This document shows positions 57,069 through 64,000 of a stretch of DNA of 64,000 bases, in pieces. The notes below the pieces were generated by a model. It did no database searches, was not told the origin of the DNA, and worked only from the letters and a program-made list of their open reading frames with translations. Source of the stretch: Castor canadensis. Its lineage: Eukaryota > Chordata > Mammalia > Rodentia > Castoridae. Positions within the stretch are counted from its first letter, which is position 1. Each line of letters opens with the position of its first letter. Location: NCBI RefSeq assembly GCF_047511655.1, contig NC_133396.1:131201490-131265489 (forward strand). Direction: 5' to 3'. Made by a program: the position numbers and the translations under genes.

Positions 57069-57279
57069 GTAAACTGATTTCTTATTATTTGAAGATTCAT
57101 TTGTTCTGGAAGTATCTATTAATTTCCACTACCTGCATCTTCCCCAAAATAAGATTTGTAGGATTTTCAGAAGTGTTTCTGTTTTGAAGTCCTAAGACTA
57201 TGGATGTAATTGATTACATGGCTCTCTATGTAAAAGTCATCCTAAGTGATTTTACAGATTATTGATATTAACTCATAGG

Positions 57280-57370
57280 GCTAGAGGTGTGACTTAAGTG
57301 GTAGAGCATGTGTCCAATAAATGCAAAGACCTGAGTTCAAACCCCAGCCCCAGCACTGATGAAAAAAGAA
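57280..57370 (+). mobile_element. tRNA/ID-like SINE
   Basis: GGGCTAGAGGTGTGACTTAA, GTGGTAGAGCATGTGTCCAA, CTGAGTTCAAACCCCAGCCC. Confidence 0.82.
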
Positions 57371-57394
57371 CTAAAAAAATGTTGGAGCTACTCA

Positions 57395-57565
57395 GATATT
57401 AAGTTACTTAGTGCTCAGAGCAATCCCAAAATGGGTACTGCTATTACCATTTTATAGGTGAGGAAATGGGCTCATCCTGTTCGGTGTTACATAACTAATA
57501 GGGATAGAGAGGGATATGACCCCTGGCAGTCTTGGACCCAGAGTTCATTTACCATTATGCTATGC
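57395..57565 (+). mobile_element. MIR SINE
   Basis: GCAATCCCAAAATGGGTACT, CCATTTTATAGGTGAGGAAA, CTAATAGGGATAGAGAGGGA. Confidence 0.65.
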
Positions 57566-57569
57566 AAGC

Positions 57570-58185
57570 TTCAATAAGGACACTGGGAAGAGAGATAAAG
57601 TCTTGTTCTGTCTGTGAATTGGGTTTTAGCTCACACTGAATTAGTCGCAAGCCTGCTGACATGGAAGCAAGGAAAGTAATTTTAATTCCTGCTTACCTTG
57701 TATCAGGAAAGATTAGGTTTAGCTGTGAGGAAGAAGCAAAATAAAAGTTTACTTTCATGTAAAATCTGGAGGAAGACATGGAGGCTCTGTTCCGCAAAGC
57801 CAGAAGGATCAGTTCCTGCCTGCCCTCCCATCTGCTGTGCCCAAAAAGTAGATCTTACTTTCGTGGTCTGCCATGATGGAGCTCTAGCTAAGTCAGTGCA
57901 TCAGGGTAAAAGCAGTGCAAAGAAGGAAAGCCAGTTTGCCTTCTTTTAAAGGAAGTTTCTGGAAATCACCATATGTTATGTCCACTTACATTTTTGGCCA
58001 AAACTTTATCATCTGACTACATCTAACTGCAAGTATCATAAAGAAACGTACTTTCTACTCTGGACACCTGTGTGCCAAGATGAAAACTGGGGCTTCCTAT
58101 TACTGTGGAAGAGATAAGGGTTTGGTTTTAGAGAATGCCTAGTCACTGCTGGGTCAGAGAGCTCTTCTCTACATGAATTTCCTGA
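57570..58185. other. Intronic stretch, nothing recognised
   Basis: An 83-codon frame (57698-57949) has no likeness I know and no conserved splice context; treated as chance. Confidence 0.4.
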
Positions 58186-58189
58186 GCCC

Positions 58190-58392
58190 AGTATGATGTC
58201 ACATGACAGTTAATTCCAGTGACTCGGGAGGCAGAGGCCGGAGGATCCTGAGTTCTAGGCCAGCTTGGGAAAAGGTGGTGAGACCCTGTCTAAAAAAAGG
58301 GAGCAAGGGCATAATTCAACTGGTAGAACTCTTATCTAGCCACACTCCAGGCCCTAGGTTCAATCCCCAGTGCCACAAAAGAAGAAAAAAGG
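58190..58392 (+). mobile_element. Composite B1 + tRNA-like SINE
   Basis: GAGCCCAGTATGATGTCACA, GGGAGGCAGAGGCCGGAGGA, GGTGGTGAGACCCTGTCTAA, then ATTCAACTGGTAGAACTCTT, CTAGGTTCAATCCCCAGTGC. Confidence 0.8.
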
Positions 58393-58584
58393 AATTTCTT
58401 GAGTAAATGAGGAGAGAAGATATGAGAATAAAGTACCAAGAAAAGACTTTCTACACTATTGAAGTAGAATTTTTTTGTTGAGACAAGTACTTCCTGAATA
58501 GACAGATTACTGGCTCTGGCTGGGATTTGGAAATCTTTATTTAGTAGTCAGATGTAATAGTAAAATTTGTATCAGATGTCTAGT

Positions 58585-58678
58585 CTTTTTTTTTTTTTTG
58601 GTGGGACTGGGGTTTGAACGCAGGACTTCATGCTTGCAAAGCAGGCACTCTTTTGCTTGCTCCATGCCTCCCTGATGT
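58585..58678 (-). mobile_element. Antisense tRNA/ID-like SINE
   Basis: T-run, GGTGGGACTGGGGTTTGAAC, TGCTTGCAAAGCAGGCACTC. Confidence 0.82.
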
Positions 58679-58799
58679 TTAGTCTTAATGTCAGTTGTTC
58701 TCCCCTAAGAGGTCTTTCTGGGTCTCCCCAAGACTTGGTCAGGCATCTCTCTTATTTGCTTTTCTGTTAACCCTATACATTACTCATTATGCTCTCTCT

Positions 58800-58803
58800 C
58801 TGT

Positions 58804-58843
<40 letters not shown>

Positions 58844-58857
58844 GTGTGTGTGTGTGT
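58800..58857 (+). repeat. (TG)n microsatellite
   Basis: TGTGTG repeat of about 27 units with two small interruptions. Confidence 0.92.
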
Positions 58858-59459
58858 AATAGATGCTTAGGTGATTTTCAGATAAATAATGTTATAAGAA
58901 AGTAGCTACCAGAGTAATTGGTGGGTAGCTTCTTTCCTTCTTTTCATTTCCTGGGAAGAAAACTTGAACTTGATTACAGGTTTTAATCTACAGTCTTATC
59001 GGAAATATTTCATGTAAGGACTCAAAGATGGAGAGACCAGGTGACTTGGAGGAGAATTTAGGTTGTGGTCAGGAGAGACTTGTGTGAAGATGGTGAAACG
59101 AGTGTTAGTGACTACGCTTTCTAGTTAAGTGCGGCTTGAGAACCCTTACTTTGTAGCAGTCCAATTAGCATCTTCCAGAAAGCAGGGCAAGAAAAGTGTT
59201 CAGAAAGCCACTGCAGTGGGCAGGGAACAGAAAGAAGAAATGCTTGAGGAGCGTTCTTCTGTCTTTGGGACATGTGCATAGGGGAAGCCTTTTCCTTTTC
59301 TCTTCCCCTTCCCCACCCCTCTCCTTTTCCTTTACCCTCCCCTCTCCGAGGACAAAAAATATGTTTATTAACTGTCTGTTGGTTGGTTATCAGGATAAGA
59401 AAAGTTCCTTTTTTTTGCATTCACTGAATCAATTCTGTCTTGTATCTAGTTAATTCATA

Positions 59460-59620
59460 CTTGTCTGTATTCTCCTGATGGTGTGTAAGCTCTTAGGGTA
59501 GAGACTATAAGACTACACCTTATTCAAATTATCACCTTAATAGCTGTAGGGCTACATATTGTCTGGTTCTGACAGATGTTTATTAAGAGTGATCACTACC
59601 AGTGAATGCAGAATTTATTT
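59460..59620 (+). mobile_element. L2/MIR3-like 3' end
   Basis: GTGTGTAAGCTCTTAGGGTA, GAGACTATAAGACTACACC, GACAGATGTTTATTAAGAGT. Confidence 0.5.
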
Positions 59621-59763
59621 TTTCATACAGTTTACCTTTTCTTTTTTCAGAGGTGGGGTCAGTAGGTGCATGCTAAGCATGTACTTTTCAACCCCAGTCC
59701 CTGCCTTGTCTTTACTTGTTACCCCTTTATAATTTCATATACCTGCTTCACTGCTCTGTTTTT

Positions 59764-62700
59764 ATCTTTTTATTTATTTATTTATTTTTATTCATATGTG
59801 CATACAACGTTTGGGTCATTTCTCCACCCTTCCTATGCCCTTCCTTACCCCCCACCCCCTCTCGCTATCCGGCAGAAACTATTTTGCCCTTATCTCTAAT
59901 TTTGTTGAAGAGAGAGTATAAGCAATAATAGGAAGAAACAAGGGTTTTTGCTGGTTGAGATAAGGATAGCTATACAGGGAGTTGACTCACATTAATTTCC
60001 TGTGCATGTGTGTTACCTTCTAGGTTAATTCTTTTTGATCTAACCTTTTCTCTAGTTCCTGGTCCCCTTTTCCTATTGGCCTCAGTTGCTTTTAAGGTAT
60101 CTGCTTTAGTTTCTCTGCGTTAAGAGCAACAAATGCTAGCTAATTTTTTAGGTGTCTTACCTATCCTCACCCCTCCCTTATGTGCTCTCTCTTTATCATG
60201 TGATCAAAGTCCAATCCCCTTGTTGTGTTTGCCCTTGATCTAATGTCCGCATGTGAGGGAGAACATATGATTTTTGGTCTTTTGGACCAGGCTAACCTCA
60301 TTCAGAATGATGTTCTCCAATTCCATCCATTTACAAGCAAATGATAACATTTTGTTCTTCTTCATGGCTGCATAAAATTCCATTGTGTAAAGATACCACA
60401 TTTTCTTGATCCATTCGTCAGTAGTGGGGCATCTTGGCTGTTTCCATAACTTGGCTATTGTGAATGGTGCCACAATAAACATGGGTGTGCAGGTGCCTCT
60501 AGAGTAACCTGTGTTACAGTCTTTTGGGTATATCCCCAAGAGTGGTATTGCTGGATCATATGGTAGATCAATGTTTAGCTTTTTAAGCCTCCAAATTTTT
60601 TTCCAGAGTGGTTGTAGTAGTTTACATTCCCACCAACAGTGTACGAGGGTTCCTTTTTCCCCATATCCTTGCCAACACCTGTTGTTGTTGGTGTTACTAC
60701 TGATGGCTATTCTAACAGGGGTGAGGTGGAATCTTAGTGTGGTTTTAATTTGCATTTCCTTTATTGCTAGAGATGGTGAGCATTTTTTCATGTGTTTTTT
60801 TGGCCATTTGAATTTCTTCTTTTGAGAAAGTTCAGTTTAGTTCACTTGCCCATTTCTTTATTGGTTCATTAATTTTAGGAGAATTTAGTTTTTAAGTTCC
60901 CTATATATTCTGGTTATCAGTTCTTTGTCTGATGTGTAGCTGGCAAATATTTTCTCCCACTCTGTGGGTGTTCTCTTCAGTTTAGAGACCATTTCTTTTG
61001 TTGAGCAGAAGCTTTTTAGTTTTATGAAGTACCATTTATCTATGCTATCTCTAACTTGTTGTGCTGCTGGGGTTCCATTGAGAAAGTTCTTAACTATATC
61101 TACTAATTCCAGAGTATTTCCTACTCTTTCCTGTACCAACTTTAGAGTTTGGGGTCTGATATTAAGATCCTTGATCCATTTTGAGTTAATATTGGTATAG
61201 GGTGATATACATGGATCTAGTTTCAGTTTTTTGCAGACTGCTATCCAGTTTTCCCAGCAGTTTTTGTTGAAGAGGCTGTCTTTTCTCCATCGTATATTTT
61301 TAGCGTCTTTGTCAAAGACAAATTGGTTATAGTTGTGTGGCTTCATATCTGGGTCCTCTGTTCTGTTCCACTGGTCTTCATGTCTGTTTTTGTGCCAGTA
61401 CCATGCTGTTTTTATTGTTATTGCTTTGTAATATAGTTTGGAGTCAGGTATCGTGATACCTCCTGCATTGTTCTTTTGACTGAGTATTGCCTTCGCTATT
61501 CATGGCCTCTTGTGTTTCCATATAAATTTAACGGTAGATTTTTCAATCTCTTTAATGAATGTCACTGGAATTTTGATGGGAATTGCATTAAACATGTAGA
61601 TTACTTTTGGGAGTATAGCCATTTTTACTATGTTGATTCTACCAATCCATGAGCATGGGAGATCTCTCCACTTTCTATAGTCTTCCTCAATCTCTTTCTT
61701 CAGAAGTTTATAGTTTTCCTTGTAGAGGTTGTTCACATCCTTTGTTAGGTTTACACCTAGGTATTTGATTTTTTTTTTGAGGCTATTGTAAATGGAATTG
61801 TTTTCATATATTCTTTCTCAGTTTGTTCATTATTAGTGTATAGAAATGCTAATGATTTTTCTATGTTGATTTTATATCCTGCTACCTTGATGTAGCTATT
61901 GATGATGTCTAGAAGCTTCTGAGTAGAGTTTTTTTGGGTCTTTAAGGTATAGGATCATATCATCTGCAAATAGGGATATTTTGACAGTTTCTTTACCTAT
62001 TTGTATTCCTTTTATTCCTTCTTCTTGCCTAATTGCTCTGGCTAGGAATTCCAGTACTATGTTGAATAGGAGTGGAGATAGTGGGCATCCTTGTCTGGTT
62101 CCTGATTTTAGAGGGAATGGTTTCAGTTTTTCTCTGTTAAGTATAATGCTGGCTGTAGGTTTGTCATATATAGCTTTTATAATGTTTAGGTTCTTTCCTT
62201 CTATTCCTAGTTTTCTTAGAGCCCTTATCATGAAATGGTGTTGGATCTTATCAAAGGCTTTTTCTGCATCTATTGAGATGATCAAGTGGTTTTTGTATTT
62301 GCTTCTGTTAATGTGGTTTATTACGTTTATTGATTTTCGTATGTTGAACCACCCCTGCATTCCTGGGATGAAGCCTACTTGGTCGTGGTGAATGATCTTT
62401 TTGATGTGTTGTTGAATTCGATTTGCCATTATTTTATTGAGGATTTTTGCATCAATGTTCATTAAGGAGATTGGCCTATAGTTCTCCTTTTTGGAGGTGT
62501 CTTTGCCTGGTTTTGGGATAAGTGTAATACTGGCTTCATAAAATGTGTTAGGCAGTTTTCCTTCCCTTTCTATCTTGTGGAACAGTTTAAGGAGAGTTGG
62601 TGTCAGTTCTTCTTTAAAGGTCTGATAGAATTCAGCAGAGAATCCATCAGGTCCTGGACTTTTCTTTTTGGGGAGACTCTTAATTGCTGCTTCACTTTCA

Positions 62701-64000
62701 TTTTGTGTTATGGATCTATTCAGGTGATTAATTTCCTCTTGGTTCAGTTTTGAATGATCATATGTATCTAGAAATCTGTCCATTTCTTTGAGATTTTCGA
62801 ATTTATTTGAATATAGGTTCTCAAAGTAGTCTCCTGAACTTCCATGGTGTTTGTTGTTATCTTCCCTTTTGTATTCCTGATTCTACTAATTTGGGTTTTT
62901 TCTCTTCTCATTTTAGTCAGGTTTGCTAGGGGTCTGTCGATCTTGTTTATTTTTTCAAAGAACCAACTTTTTGTTTCATTAATTCTTTGTATGGTATTTT
63001 TGGTTTCTATTTCATTGATTTCAGCTCTTATTTTTATTATTTCTCTCCTTCTATTTGTTTGGGGATTTGCTTGTTGTTTTTCTAGGAGTTTGAGATGTAT
63101 CACTAGGTCATTGATTTGGGATCTTTCAGTCTTTTTAATATATGCACTCATGGCTATAAACTTTCCTCTCAGGACTGCCTTTGCTGTGTCCCAGTAGGTT
63201 CCGGTAGGTTGTGTTTTCATTTTCATTGACTTCCAGGAACTTTATAATTTCCTCTTTGATTTCATCAATGACCCATTGTTCATTAAGCAATGAGTTATTC
63301 AGTTTCCAGCTGTTTGCATGTTTTTTGTCTTTACTTTTGTTGTTGAGTTCTAGTTTTATTGCATTGTGAGATTTGCTTTGTGCCCTAGTATATGATCTGT
63401 TTTGGAGAAGGTTCCATGGGCTGCTGAGAAGAATGTATATTGTGTAGAAGTTGGATGAAATGTTCTGTAGACATCAAGTAGGTCCATTTGATCTATTGTG
63501 TATTTTAGATCTAGGATTTCTTTATTGATTTTTTGTTTGGATGACCTATCTATTGATGATAATGGGGTGTTAAAGTCTCCCACAACCACTGTGTTGGAGT
63601 TAATATATGCTTTTAGGTCCTTCAGGGTATGTTTGATGAAATTGGGTGCGTTGGGTGCATATAGGTTGATAATTGTTATTTTCTTGTGGTGTATTTCCCC
63701 TTTTATTAGTATGAGTGTCCTTCTTTATCTCATTTGATCAATGTAGGTTTGAAGTCTACTTTGTCAGAGATAAATATTGCTACTCCTGCCTGTTTTCGGG
63801 GGCCATTGGCTTGGTAAATCTTCTTCCAGCCTTTCATCCTAAGCCTATGCTTATTTCTGTCGGTGAGATAGGTCTCCTGTAAGCAACAAATTGTTGGATC
63901 TTCATTTTGAATCCATTTCGTCAAGCAGTGCCTTTTGATGGGGGAATTAAGTCCGTTAACATTAAGTGTCAGTACTGATAGGTATGTGGTGATTCCTGTC
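59764..64000 (-). mobile_element. Long antisense L1, ORF2 broken by frameshifts, runs off window
   Basis: Read on the minus strand from the right edge: endonuclease region (GDFNTPLSS at about 63560-63589; SKTDHILGH near 63375), RT domain in 61896-62783 with the catalytic [10 protein letters not shown], the C-terminal region in 61500-61736, 60885-61346 and 60240-60791, then a 3' UTR and a TTTA-rich tail at 59764. At least five frame breaks separate the pieces, so it encodes no whole ORF2. Same subfamily as the copies in intron 22 but more diverged. ORF1 and the 5' end would lie beyond 64000. Confidence 0.95.

Larger units (their letters stand above)
53409..56467 (+). other. KIF14 intron 23
   Basis: 3.1 kb. 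MIR (53440-53560), SINEs at 53570-53655, 54025-54115, 54145-54215, 54352-54487, 54745-54845, 55315-55435 and 55460-55660. The stretch 55680-56440 shows nothing I recognise. Confidence 0.7.
57069..64000 (+). other. KIF14 intron 25 (runs off window)
   Basis: At least 6.9 kb. ID (57280-57370), MIR (57400-57560), unassigned 57580-58185, composite SINE (58190-58392), antisense SINE (58585-58675), (TG)n (58800-58857), unassigned 58860-59460, L2/MIR3-like end (59460-59620), then a long antisense L1 from 59764. Confidence 0.75.

Noticed and set aside
61896-62783. 295-codon open frame as a reverse-transcriptase gene or retron
   Set aside because: It is a slice of L1 ORF2 in a 4-kb antisense L1; the neighbouring frames are other slices of the same ORF.
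1-64000. CRISPR array, phage, toxin-antitoxin or other prokaryotic system
   Set aside because: The regularly repeated motifs are SINEs and microsatellites; the DNA is mammalian.

Overview
The window is nuclear DNA from a placental mammal and almost certainly a non-murid rodent. It carries a split gene with GT-AG introns, a CpG-island promoter, ancient MIR, L2, MaLR and MER5-type repeats, rodent ID and B1 SINEs, and many composite SINEs in which a B1-like half is joined to a tRNA/ID-like half. That composite plus the L1 family suggests a beaver-like (castorimorph) rodent, but this species guess is tentative. No bacterial, viral or CRISPR locus is present.

The main gene is KIF14 on the + strand, the mitotic kinesin of the spindle midzone and cytokinesis. 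Its promoter lies in a CpG island at about 6.78-7.48 kb with two CCAAT boxes and a CHR-like TTCAAA element. A non-coding first exon is followed by 24 coding exons from 8504 to 57068. These encode about 1358 residues of a protein that is about 1650 residues long in human: N-terminal PRC1-binding region, motor domain with intact P-loop and switch motifs, FHA domain, coiled coils, and part of the C-terminal region. The last exons lie beyond the right edge. Every exon junction was phased by hand and the reading frame stays open throughout. Intron 10 appears to use a GC-AG boundary.

Upstream (1-6780) there is no recognisable gene, only repeats: a tRNA-Val 5'-half retrocopy with target-site duplications, a PPIA (cyclophilin A) processed pseudogene broken by two SINEs, a MIR, an 88-bp L1 3'-end insertion, B1 and composite SINEs. 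The introns carry an RPL17 pseudogene fragment beside an old L1 piece just before exon 5, a possible small-RNA retrocopy in intron 11, an inverted (twin-primed) L1 in intron 19, and two young 5'-truncated L1 insertions in opposite orientation in intron 22. A longer, frameshifted antisense L1 fills 59.76-64.0 kb and runs off the edge.

I found no new multi-gene system. The most interesting signals are retrotransposition scars (the tRNA half, the intron 11 small-RNA-like insert, the L1 inverted pair) and SINE insertions placed directly on KIF14 splice donors, with target-site duplications that copy the donor sequence.
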